Shown piece after piece: positions 35,201-46,491 of a DNA stretch of 64,000 nt (position 1 is the first letter of the stretch; every line of letters starts with the position of its first letter). A model generated the notes under the pieces. That model did not search any database. It had not been told where the DNA came from and saw nothing but the letters and a program-made list of their open reading frames with translations. The stretch covers positions 15,025,584-15,089,583 of the forward strand of contig NC_058139.1 of NCBI RefSeq assembly GCF_011075055.1, written 5' to 3'. Both the position numbers and the translations under genes were made by a program. The DNA comes from Mangifera indica. Lineage: Eukaryota; Streptophyta; Magnoliopsida; Sapindales; Anacardiaceae.

Positions 35201-35369
35201 CCCTGCCAAGGAAACATCCAAAGCAAGTGATGACACAAAAACAGTTAAAGCTACACAGAAGTCATCTGGGAACATAATGTACAAGGTCAAACAATCAATG
35301 GTTAAGGTTAAAAAAGCTTTGATTGGGAAATCTCCAAGCTCCAAAACCATGCAGAGCAGAACTAGCTGA
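32215..35369 (+). CDS. Acidic K/E-rich tandem-repeat protein, two exons, reading frame split by a 1-nt deletion
   Basis: Exon 1 is 32215-32289 (25 codons), starting at the first ATG after a CT-rich leader in the strong context ATGGCC. The intron 32290-32889 is GT-AG and phase 0; exon 2 starts at 32890. Residues ~26-165 are acidic and non-repetitive. The rest, to about 34830, is some 45-50 copies of a 10-residue unit near KPAVEDVQEE. At 34087-34090 'gtgaag' stands where repeats have 'gttgaag'; this missing T leads to a stop at 34171-34173 (452 residues). The other frame is open from 34095 to the stop at 35367-35369 and keeps the repeat plus a basic C-terminus (VKQSMVKVKKALIGK). One base more would give 851 residues. 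No signal peptide or membrane segment; probably disordered. Function unknown. It may be a pseudogene, a truncating allele or a sequencing error. Confidence 0.8.
33330..34830 (+). repeat. Coding 30-bp minisatellite (10-residue unit)
   Basis: The unit is about 30 bp, 'gttgaagatgtacaagagga' plus 'gaaaccagca', repeated in register for ~1.5 kb. Conservation is visible at the codon level as well as the protein level. Degeneracy is highest at the 5' end and lowest in the 34140-34740 part. Confidence 0.9.
34156..34530 (+). repeat. Recent 180 bp duplication of six repeat units
   Basis: 34156-34350 and 34336-34530 are identical over 195 bp, offset by 180 bp (six units, 60 codons). Flanking units differ at several sites, so this is a recent in-frame expansion within the minisatellite. 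Confidence 0.9.
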
Positions 35370-36477
35370 AAAAGTGCATTAAAAAATTTGGAGAGAAAAG
35401 CGGTAGTTTAAAGTGATTATTTGTTATGCTGTTTGTGTGGTTGTGGTCAGGTATGGTCTATTTGTTTATTTGAATGGCTTTCCTTAATTTGGGTTTTTGA
35501 GCAGGTGTACATATAAGGTGATAAGCATACACCTTGTTTTATGTGAGGATTTGGAAGGTCGTTTTTCACATTAGGTTCATGTACTATAAGACTTCGTCTT
35601 GTTTGATACTTACTAGTTCTGGTGGGTGAGTGTTTGCATGTTCAATTGTAAGACAGTGACTGAAAATTGATTTGTGTTAATTAAGTATAAAATGATTGTT
35701 GATTTTTATATATGTTGGATAATTTGTGACTTAATGGTTTTCCCAGCTATTTTGGTGTGAAAATAAGTGGATAAACAATGAAGAGGTTAAGGTTGTGAGA
35801 GGCCTCTAATTTTGAATCACTCTATTGTTGCTCTGTACATATAAGATGGTCGTTAGTTTTTATATATTTTACTTGAAAAAATAAGCTAGGTGCATTTGTA
35901 AGTGTTTCTCTGTAGATCGGTAAATTCATTAATCAATAATTTGAGATTGTCATTGTCAAGGCTCTAATTTTACATCACCCACAAAAGTTGTTCAGTAGCT
36001 GCTGCGTGGCTTTGTAGCTCTGCACATATAATTGTAGAGTTAGCTAAGCCAGTGTAGATTGAACAGCCACCATATTTCTTGCGGACTATATTTTATATGT
36101 ATTTTTAATGTTCCATAAGATTGTTTTTCAAATGTACACCTTATATGCTATATAATTATATCTTAGTTGTTCATAATAATTTGGGTAATTAAAGTGACTG
36201 TATATAGACTCTATTTCTGATACATGCAGAGTCCAAAATCTAATCGCCATTCGAAAAAAAAAAAAAAAATCCCTTTACACCGACTTTCTCTACTTTTTTA
36301 GTAGAATTAACCTGAATCTAATATTTTTGGTTTTGGTACCTAAAGAGTCTCTTCCCCCCTTGAACAAATGCAATGAGAAAATGAAAGGGCTTGAAAGCAT
36401 ATTAAGAATTAGGATTATGGGCCAGTATTATTATAACAAAGCTTATGATTGGTAGCTATACTCAAACCCTTTATTAT
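35370..36477 (+). other. 3' UTR and flank of the repeat-protein gene
   Basis: No coding signal. The sequence after the stop is T/G-rich ('tgtttgtgtggttgtggt'), as often in plant 3' UTRs, but a canonical AATAAA was not placed. The remaining DNA up to 36477 holds nothing recognised. Confidence 0.4.
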
Positions 36478-36790
36478 TGTTGATGCAATTTTTTTTGTCA
36501 CTAATTGATGTATGCATTTTAGAGTTTTTTGCAAGATTGATTATGATAGCAATGATTAAAATTTGAGAACACTTGGATAAGTGTGTTACGGATGTGTGAG
36601 ATTGTTTGAGGTAAGAATTGAGATATATAAAAGAAATAGATATAATACTACGGTTTTTATATGACTTGATCGGATGACTAGAATGCTTAAGTTTATGGTG
36701 TTCTCACTAGTTTCAAGATAGAATAGGAATGATACAAAATATGTGTATCCTTTAGAGTTTTTATGACTCAATAGCAACTATTAGAATTTG
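36478..36790. repeat. Dispersed LTR-like repeat, also at 60437-60760
   Basis: The two loci align over about 280 bp: 'gatgcaatttttttt'/'gatgtgattttttat', 'aatgtatgca', 'agatatataaaagaaataga'/'agataggtaaaagaaataga' and 'ataggaatgatacaaaat'. At 60437 the repeat begins TG just after what reads on the minus strand as TTTGGTGCTAGAAGGAGG, a primer-binding-like context, so it is probably an LTR end. Confidence 0.55.
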
Positions 36791-37199
36791 AAAACACTCT
36801 GATAAGTTTCTTCAACTTGTTTAAATTGAAGAAGTCGTATCCTTTATGATATATACCTTACAAGATATACTTATTTGGTAGACATTTTAATTGACTAAAG
36901 TTATTTGCTTAACCTATAAAGAACTATTCCTACACCTAAATGATGCACATCTTTTAGTTTGGGTCGCAATCTCTAGGGTATAGCCCTAGTCTGCTATGGT
37001 CGTAATCTCTAAGGTATTTATCTGAACTTCACAACTAAGTATTCATTTCTTTGGCTCAACCTATGAAGTCAAATACTCTGTTAACTAATTCTTCATTTCA
37101 TTATTGAATTCCTTAAATTTATTCAAGGAATTCATAAATGGTATTAGAAGATTCATATAAAACCCATAATTACATCTTAAGGGTATTTTGGAAATTTTA

Positions 37200-40100
37200 C
37201 TTGCTTTAATTATTTAAATTTAGAATTTTAGGTAAATGAATTTTACTTGCTTTTGTAATGTCTGTTCATCAATTACGAACCATTCATATATAGTGAATAA
37301 TCATGAAAGGGGTAAAAATGAAAAGTTGCCAAAATGAACAATTGTGCATGTAAGGTGTATGACCATTCATGAGAACTAGTTATTGAATAATTGTGATTTC
37401 AAAGAACAATGAATAGTGTAGGCTCATTCATGGTAGTTTTCATTAAAAAATTATATAAGTAACATTTCGACTAAGGAGATTTTCACACCCTTATTATTAT
37501 ATGCCTCTGATTTAAAGCAAGAGAGACAAAGATTAGAGATTGTCATGCTACCAAAATCATCATCAGCGAAGGACCATTGCTAGAAATTTCTTGCCACAAA
37601 AAGAATTTGAGTACAATTAGAAGAAAGGTAAGTAGAAAATTCATCATCTCGTTCCCTGGTTGAACTAGACTGGAATGTTTCATGTAATGAGGTTAACAAG
37701 GATTGAAAATATGCTTACTTTATGTGATGTTCAGTTTGTTATAACGATATGAGTAAGTGATTGATATTGTTATGCATACTATGAAATGGTGACAACCTGA
37801 ATACTTAGAACATGTGATGGAAATTATTGTTTATTGATCATCAACTATATGAGCATGCAAATGTGATAATTGGATGATGAATGAGATCTAAGGCTTAGAT
37901 ACTTATCACTTTATGCATTAAGACATAGAAACAATTGTTGGAAAATTAGAAACATAGATGACAATAAACATTAGTTCATGTTGAGGGATGACCATTCATT
38001 TATAAAGATAAAAACAATGAACAATGGATCATTCATGAAATGAATGACCGTGATGATGCAAGAGGATTCACAATCATTATTAGGACAGTGACGTCTATGC
38101 ATATAAGTAACTTACAGTTGTGTATCAGCTTAGTACGCTCATTCATATGATTGAAATGATAATTTTACCTTGCGTTATGTGCATCAAAGGGCAATGAATA
38201 GGTAATCCTTATATGCTTGGAAATTAAGGCATATTGATGAGAAAAAGGTACCTTATGTTTTGGGATCTAAGGCATGAATTTCGAGACAAATGAATTTAGA
38301 TAGAATGAGATGTACAAGTTGAAACTATATGGAAATGACTAAGAGATAGAATATTGAGCCATCAATTATTTGATCCATGGCCTAATTATAAAGAAGAAGA
38401 ATCATTGTTGTGCGATCTTTGACTTGAATGGATTGATTACAAACCAATATTGTGCGATCTTTGGTACATATAGGATAAATAATAGCCATTATTTTGTGAT
38501 GTGTGAGGAGAATTTAACATGTCAATACTATGCGATTTTTGGCATAAGAAGTTATAATGTCATTGTTGTGTGATCTTTGATACAAAATGCCAATTTTGTG
38601 TGATATTTGGCCTAGGTTTGGGATGCACTATTTTGTGAACTTTGGCTCATGAATCCAATGTGAAAGCATAGGGAATATCGTGTAACACCCTTGTTCAAAT
38701 ATATACCCCTACTTAGAATATAGACCTAAAGAGACGTGTTAACTTTAAACATTCCCTAAATAAACAATAGAATTTAAGCATGATAAAACACTTAAACACA
38801 TGTAACATGCAAAAAGGTGCAATCGCATCAAATATTGAAGTACCTTGAAAACATTTAACATCCATAAGTATATCTCTACAACAAAATAGTCATTTATATA
38901 TATGTGTGTTGATATGTGATGAATTTAAAGTAAATTCAATGTTAAAGTATGATTTTTATGTGACACATAACCATGTATGAAGAGGTCATGCATGTGTGTT
39001 GATTGCCACATTAGTTGGATAAAGTGATGACAATGTGAAATTTGAATTAAGCAATACATATCATATGTGGTGACACACATGTCTGTGCTTGGTGTTATGC
39101 AAAAACAACTTTTATAAGACATATTTGCTATATTTTAGGGATTTTGATCCCAATCCAAACACACACATTTTTCTAGAAGTGAGAAAGGGAATTAAAGCTT
39201 GAGTGTTAGTGATTCATGTAGAACCTCTAACAAATTGTTTTTAATGATATGGTAAGAAGAAAGGTAGAAGGAAGTAGAGTAGCTGATCATCACTAACTTG
39301 TAATTTTGATAGAGGTAAGTAGGACCTGTTATCTCATTGCTCTTGTGAATATTTTAGTACAAATATGATGCTTGAGATGAAAAATAAAACATAGCTTTCA
39401 TTTATGAGTATTGATCACGGTTGTCTGTGATGTTGATATAGGTTAGAAAAGAAAGAAAGATATAATTTGATTTACTGTTTGATTAATATCTATGTTGGAA
39501 TTGTTATATTGGTAGCCTGAATTTGATATGATTGTGGATTTTGGAATTTGGCTACATGAGATTGATTATAATGTTCTAACAATTTGATTTGAAAGAGGAA
39601 CATGCATTTGCATGTATTAGTTAATTTTTTTATTAACCTTTATAATGATTGTTAAATGTCTATTATGTGCATATTGTGATGTTAAAGGATGGAATAGACA
39701 TTTAGAGAAAGTCAAATTTCAATGGAATGCGATAGAAATTGTTTAGGGTTAAGTTGTTTGTGAATTAGGTGTACTCCCCTATTTTTTAGGTTTAACACAT
39801 GACTGTGTAGTATGGGACACACACTTGTATACACAACACCTAGATTTCAAGTTGAGTTTTCTGATGATATGACCTTTGTTAGACATCGTTGACAATTCAG
39901 CGATCAACTAAGGCATAAGGTTTGCCCGTGTATATCTTTTGCAAGATTCTATGTGAGGTGAAATGACTAAAATGTCTCTATGAAGTAGAGCAATCAAAAT
40001 GACCTTCAGTTTGAAAATAAGTCTTAAGTGTAAAAAATGGGCACACGCTCATGTAGAGATACACACCCTCATGTATGTTGATTTTGCTTACATAGGGAAA

Positions 40101-40440
40101 AGTCATGAAGAAAGAAGGTCGTGTATAATTTAAACAGTTAACACACCTTTGTATTTGAAGCAACACATACGTATATAGAGCAAAGTAAAGACATGCCCAT
40201 GAAGAGATAGTCGAGTCTTATGTACAAGGAAGATACATGCCGTCTATCCTAGATAAAATGCTCATGTATAAAGGGCAAAATAAATAAAGTAAATGAGAAC
40301 TAGGCTAAAGGTTTATGTATCATCTTGAGAGACAATATAAAAAACTCTATTATGTTGTAGCATTAAACATGCCCAAGTGATAAAGTTTCAATATATACTA
40401 GATATGATTAGGCTGAAAGATAAAACGAGTTGAAGTGATT
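37200..40440. repeat. LTR-derived debris of the 'TGTAACACCC' family
   Basis: Several LTR pieces are juxtaposed. 37300-38690 has recurring 'cattcatg' words and an 'aaaggtaagtag' site. 38692-38880 starts TGTAACACCC and aligns with the reverse complement of the 3' end of the LTR at 46193-47980 ('agaatatagacctaaagaga' versus 'ggaatatgacctgaagaga'). 38900-39330 aligns with 20060-20330. 39780-40440 has more 'cacac...atgta' words. No coding sequence survives. Confidence 0.5.
38400..38655 (+). repeat. Degenerate short tandem repeat (motif 'tgtgcgatctttgg')
   Basis: About seven copies of a core close to 'ttgtgcgatctttggc' recur at roughly 33-45 bp spacing (near 38408, 38451, 38494, 38530, 38566, 38599 and 38631). 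Intervening sequence varies. It lies in LTR-derived DNA; the varied spacing and plant context exclude a CRISPR array. Confidence 0.6.
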
Positions 40441-40453
40441 TATGGCTTAAGAT

Positions 40454-40600
40454 TAGGGCTGGATTTGAATGAGCTTGTTCGAGCTCAAAATCAAATGATA
40501 CTAAAATGAACCTAAAATGAACAAGCTTAAGCTCAAGCCTGAGCCTGAGTTCGAGCTAAGTAGTTGAACAGCTTGCACAACTTCTAAGCCACTTGTCATT
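40454..40600. repeat. Fragment related to the hAT-like MITE at 9147
   Basis: It begins TAGGGCTGGATTTGAATGAG, close to the MITE's left TIR, and continues with 'gttcgagctc' and 'aagctcaagcctgagcctga' repeats. No right end or TSD was recognised. Confidence 0.45.
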
Positions 40601-40609
40601 AATAATTTT

Positions 40610-41595
40610 GAAGTGAATAGTATTGTTTCACTTTAAAATTTTTAATTACAGGGAAAGTCTATTTTCCTTCAAACTTTCCAATCTTCACACAATGTTCAAC
40701 AGTGCTTCAGCTTCTTCATCAGTCTTTTAGCCTTCTTTTCTTCTTTTTGTTTTCACCTTCATGCATCCACTCTATGTTCCACACTCAAGCATTTGATGAT
40801 GATGTTTGGCAATTTGACATGTTTTAGTCACATAGTAGCTCTACATTCAATGTTTAAATTGCTCTGTTTGTCTAACATTTGTATTCAACGATAATGAGCT
40901 CGGTGATGACAAAATAAGGTTTGTTGTTTGTTATGAGTTTACTTGATTTTGTTAATTCTTTGTTGGAATTTATTGATCCCTAATTTTGGAATTAGGGTTT
41001 CTAATTTAGGGGTTTTTGCCTTTGCTTTTTCTATGTTATTGTTATGTACAATGTGTTTCTCTCATGGCAATGTGCTTAAAATTTAGCTTTTTATTCCTAT
41101 ATTCCAACCAACAACTTAAAAAAAAAAAGTAGCATCTAGTTATTTGGAAACATGACATTCTTAAGATTTATAATGTAATGTAATTCATCATATCTTACCT
41201 AGCATAACGTATTCCTAGTTGTGGTTTTTTGAAGGTAAAGCATTCTACAGTAGTTGGTTCATGGCTATGGAAAGACTTTGTCTCTTGTAGCTTTTGTTTA
41301 AGTGCAAAATCTTCAACAGTTTAATAGAATGGCATATAAATCTCTTATGCATTTTCTGCATGAAGTTTTATAATATTATTTTCTCCAATAATTCCAATGT
41401 ATGGCCTTTTAAGACTTGATTGTAGACTTCCCCATGCAAAGCAAGTTTTACATGAACTAAAGGATTTTTGGATATTTGGTATTAACCTTCAGACATTTGA
41501 TTGATCAACTCTACTGGCTTCAAATATTTTGGATTAAGTTTTCTTTATTATGAAACTTTCAAATGTTTTTAGGTGTGTCTTCTAGTCCAATTTTA
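40610..41595. other. Intergenic; nothing recognised
   Basis: AT-rich, without recognised motifs on either strand. The part nearest 41600 probably belongs to the minus-strand gypsy element. Confidence 0.35.
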
Positions 41596-42116
41596 AAAGA
41601 TACATTCAATGCTTTGTTTTTTTACCACTTAGGAAACCTGACAGTACATTCTTCTAAAAAGGCAACTGTTTAAAATTCTTCTAACTTTCTTTTGTTTGAG
41701 AGAGTATCTTTAAAACATTTGCTTATTCAGACATCTACGTTATTGAATATTTCAAGGAATTTGCTAAATTGCTAGTCCAATTTTGCCTTGCGGTATCTTT
41801 GTAGAAACAAAAGATTAGTATGGTATTTATTCTGCCCTAAGTCTTTTTCTTCTTATTCTTTAGCAACTCTTATAACATCCAGTGCATCTTTTTCACCTAT
41901 TAGGTTTATGCCCTTATTCAAGGGGTATTCTAATTTCTTTGATATGATTGGTTCATTAAAGTGTGTGAATGCTAGTTCTCCATATATGTTTCCACTTTCA
42001 ATGATTATTACTTTGCACTATTCTCTTGAATTTATTGGCTGGCTTGGTAACTTTCTTTGATCTTGTGAGTTCGATGAAGATGCTTGTTGGCTTAATTATA
42101 CTTTGAGCATTCTATT

Positions 42117-44838
42117 TAGACACGTTAATTGGGCTAGGTCAAATAGAGGCCTAACTCGAAGCCAAAGATTTAGGACCGACTTGACACTACAGTGTGCTAG
42201 GCTTGACCTGTGGGCCTTTTAGGCCTAATCGTGAGCTTTAATATTAGGCCTAGGAGTCAGCCCAACTTGACCTATCACTTTGGAAAAATTAAAAAAAAAA
42301 AGGTAGTTGGCTTCTGCAGTAAGCAAAAGCCAGAACGTGGTAGAAGCTAGAACGACTTCTACCACACAGGCGAAACCTTTAACGGTTGCTGGCCTCCGGC
42401 TAATAACTGCTATTTAATTTTTTTTATTTTTATATTTTTTCTTCTATATAAACCAATCCAAATCTTTTTAATTTCTAATTTTATTTACAAATTTTTTAAT
42501 CTCTCAATCTTAATTCTTTTGTTATATTCTTAATCTCATTTTCTCTCATCAACTCTCTTTTGGAAACTGTCTGAATTTGCAAATAATAATTCTTTGCATT
42601 TATAATTTCGTTTTTATTTCAATTTATCATTACAAAATATTACAAATAAATCCAATATTAAATAAATTCAGTCTATTTGAATATTATCATATTGGAGCTA
42701 ATAATATTATTGATGATGCACAAAGTGGAATAAGTAGAACACCAACAGGTGAAAGTAATACAAGTACAAGTTCATATTTGACAAAGAGAAAAAGAAAACA
42801 AAAGTCAATGGTGTAGGAGCACTTTGATCGAAGGAAAATTAATTTGTTGTGCAGTATGTAAACATTGGAGTTCTTGTTTGACATATAAAGTACAAGTGGC
42901 ATAGGACATCTTCGTCAACACATTATTGATTAATGTAAAAAAATTCCACAAGAGCTTAGAGGACAAAAACAAATTACATTCACCTATTTGGAATTTATTG
43001 GTCCTAGTGCCAGTTCAATATGAGGTCCGAGTGGTTTCAGACATATAGAAAAATGTGCAACTGGTCATTATATTAATTCTAATTTGCAGTTATGCAAAAA
43101 AGTTATTATATTTAGAAATTTAGAATATCCGCATGATGGTTTTATAATTTATCATGTATTAGCAAATATTTTTTAGGAATATAAAATTAATAATTTTATT
43201 ATTTCAATTACTTTTGATAATATAAAAAATAATGATAAAATTATTGAATATATGTAAAATCATTTGTCTCCTCAATTTAATAGAAAATTATTTCATATTA
43301 GGTGTGTATGTCATATTATTAATTTAATAGCTCAAAAATACTTGAACTTGGCTTAAAAACATATACAAGTAATCAAATATGTCATTGCATACATTTCATC
43401 ATCTCCATCATGGGTACAAACATGTCATCAATTATGTAAGTAAATGAGATTGAGAAGAAAAAAATTAAAACTAGATAAAATTACATATACCTCATGTTGA
43501 AAGTGTGTGAAGGGTATGAAATTCCTATAACATAATGATTCAATATCCAATCAAAAGATTCGGCAAATCTTTTTTTTTTTTTTGGATAGATCAAGATTGG
43601 GAGATAGATATGGGTTTAATGAACATGTTAGAGTCATTGAAGACAGCCATAAACTATTGTTTAGGCGTGTATTATCCAACTACTTGTTCAATAATATATA
43701 GTATGATAGAAATAAGTGATATTTTTAAAGAATATGGGTCTCATGACTCCTATCATATTTTCTAGAATATATCTAGGCAAATAGAATAAAAGTTTAAAAA
43801 ATATTGACGTAAAATTCCTTTACTTTATTCTATAGCTACTATTTTAGATCCTAGAGTAAAAACTAATAGTTTACAAAATTTATTTGATATTATTAATAAA
43901 AATTTGTCATTTAATAGCAATGTTAATTCCATTGAATATGTTCAAGACTTTTTACTTGAAATGTATAGTATTTATGAACAAAAATATGAAAGGACTAGGC
44001 AAAGTTTTTTACGAGAGGTAAGTTTCGATAATTCAAGCAAAAAAAAGTCATGCAGTGTAAAGGTAAGCAACCTACCAATCAAAGTACAAATTATGGTCAA
44101 TTTTATAATTAGATCAATATTGACCATTATCCGAAAATTGTTCAAAGATATAATGATGAAAAACTGGATGTTTTAGCATTGTGGAAAGACAAGATAGAAA
44201 CTTTTCCTGTGCTTGCTGTCATCGCCCAAGATCTACTAATATCTTCAATGTCGACTATAGCATCGGAATTCACTTTTAGTGTAGGTGAATGCATGCTAGA
44301 TGATAGATGATCCAATTTATACTCAAACATGGTCGAGGCAATAATGTGAATGAAAGATTGAGTCAAAGTTGATTTTAAATTACAAAATTGAATAGCAAAA
44401 GATATCTTTGAAGAATTCAGAAATTTGGACATTGAGAAAAAGTAGATAAATTGTATGGAATATTTATTTTATTTATGTTTGTAATTATACAATAAATAAA
44501 TTAATTTATTTGTACTGTGTTATAAACTTATAATATTTTTTATCATTTAACCACAATATTCCTCTGCCATAAAGGAGAGATTATAAATAAAATGTTCGGG
44601 ATACTGTTCTCAGTTTTAATAATTGAAAAATAATTTGTGTTAAAATTTTTTAATTAATTTTTTTTTTAAATTTGTTTAAATGTGTCAGCCCTTTATATAT
44701 AGGGTCGGGTCTTAGGCTTTAAAAATTCAATAGGTCAGCCCCCACCCGAAAGCCTATCACTGAGTGGGCCTAAGGCCCGACCTATCCTATGGGCCCGATG
44801 GGCCAAGCTAGAGCCAGCCCAGCCTATGGACATGTCTA
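42117..44838 (+). mobile_element. hAT DNA transposon (2722 bp), defective
   Basis: Terminal inverted repeats are TAGACACG at the left and TAGACATG as reverse complement of the right end. GGGCC/AGGCCTA-rich subterminal repeats lie on both sides (42130-42270 and 44690-44830). A perfect 8 bp TSD, ATTCTATT, lies at 42109-42116 and 44839-44846; 8 bp is diagnostic for hAT. A plus-strand transposase remnant is inside. The host sequence is a gypsy gag region, whose two halves join across the insertion. Confidence 0.92.
42577..44435 (+). pseudogene. hAT transposase pseudogene
   Basis: Plus-strand remnants in family order: a BED-type zinc-finger region near 42805-42945 ('CAVCKHW' and 'GHLRQHIID', now in different frames); a core segment near 43085-43330 ('KKVIIFRNLEYPHDGF', 'ISITFDNIKNNDKII', 'LFHIRCVCHIINLIAQKYL'); and the C-terminal dimerisation region near 44160-44340 ('LALWKD', 'FPVLAVIAQDLLISSMSTIA'). 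Several stop codons and frameshifts interrupt it, so it cannot mobilise itself. Confidence 0.85.
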
Positions 44839-46192
44839 ATTCTATTGTATGTATAGGTGTTTGATGGCTTCTTCTTAAGCTTTTGTCTTTTGATTTTAGG
44901 CTTGAATGAAACTTTCCATCATTACTTCTAACTTGGATTTCCGCTCTTTTGATATAAGATACATGAGTTATTATGGTGGCATCATAGTAGGAAATTCTAG
45001 TAATGATGGTTGAAAGCTTTGGTTATAGTATTGCTCAGGATTGGTTGGTTGATCCATAAGAAATTTAAGTGATTCCTCCTGCCTGGATTATAAGGGTTCA
45101 AGTATGGATTCCCTTATTTTTTCTGATTAAAATTAATCATATTTGTTTACTTATGGTTCTACTTATTTGGGAATATATTCAATACACTGTAATCTATGTT
45201 GGCATGTCCTCTTCCGCATATTTCACATTATACTATAACATGGACTATTTTCATATCCATTTTTTCTAGTTTTTTCATTAGAGCATCAACCTTTCCATTG
45301 GCCATAGTTATTTTGTCGATTTTATAGAGCCTTATAGATTTCTTTAGTACTTTATTATTATTCTAGAACGAGTTGTTTGTTACCATTCATTCAATAAGTT
45401 GTAATGCATTCTTTGTTATTAATCCCATAAATGATCTATTGGTGACTACATCAAGAGCAGTTTTGATATGTCCTGACGTGCAACTATAGAACGTTTATAT
45501 CAACAAACAATCAAAAAAGCCATAATATAAGCAATGCCTATGTAAATCCTTATTGTTAAGGTAAGTGCCCTAGAGCCAATCGAATTTGGTATTTATGGAT
45601 GTAATTTTATATTAATCATTAATAAAAGGGTTGATTGTTATCCAATTCATATGTTGACTATTTATATGATTGTACGAATAACATACCTTTAGAATGATAG
45701 AACTATGACAAGAGGATCAACTAACTAATTGTGAAAATTTTATGTACACATTAAGTGGTAATTCTAGAAATGTCTACAATTCAGACATTGCAATGAATAA
45801 GGATAGTGTAACGATGATGAAATTATCATAGTGTTAAGTGAGCTTACCTAAAGTGTCAATGGTTCTCACGTGTCAAAACTATTGTGGATAACTTGGTGTA
45901 ACATATGGGTGCATATTATAGATGTGTTCATCAGACTGATGCAACTAGAGGATATCTATATGGATGATTACTCTATTGTCTATAGAATAAATCCTCTAAA
46001 CACTGTACATGTATGTAATTCTTTGATTTGAGGTCACTAGATAGTCATGTATAAGAATCGATATAGTTTGATACTATTTAACATGTCACTGTAGTTGGGG
46101 TAACTGTAAAGATAGTAATAGGCTATATCATGAGATACATGGAGACTATAGTTGATCAATAAAACATTCATCACTCCTAAACATAGGAGAAG

Positions 46193-46399
46193 TGTAACAT
46201 CCATAGCTAAGTCTAAGGGTATTTTAGTTTTTTTCCTTGATTTAAATAGAGTTCATTAATGTTTTCCATAGTGATATACATCGATGCATAAGGGTATACA
46301 CGACCGTGTATAAAAATTTGAATCTATCAGATAAGATAAGAATTATGGCACAACCATGTATCGTCAGCAAATTTTGATCCATGAAGCTATATTGATTTG

Positions 46400-46491
<92 letters not shown>

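Larger units (their letters stand above)
41596..45480 (-). pseudogene. Ty3/gypsy (Athila/Tat-like) gag region split by a hAT element
   Basis: Minus strand, upstream part 45480-44847: gag end with 'NALQLIE', 'VDALMKKLEKM', a degraded zinc knuckle ('CEICGRGHAN') and the lineage-typical 'NPYLNPYNPGRRNHLNF' (about 45110-45065). After the 2.7 kb hAT insertion the same strand resumes at 42108 with 'LPSQPINSRE', then 'LQRYRKAKLD' and 'QFSKFLEIFNNV' (about 41820-41750), the conserved gag-protease linker. Many stops. No RT or integrase follows. Confidence 0.8.

Noticed and set aside
38400..38655. CRISPR-like spaced repeat
   Set aside because: Plant nuclear context, imperfect cores, irregular spacing and location inside LTR debris.
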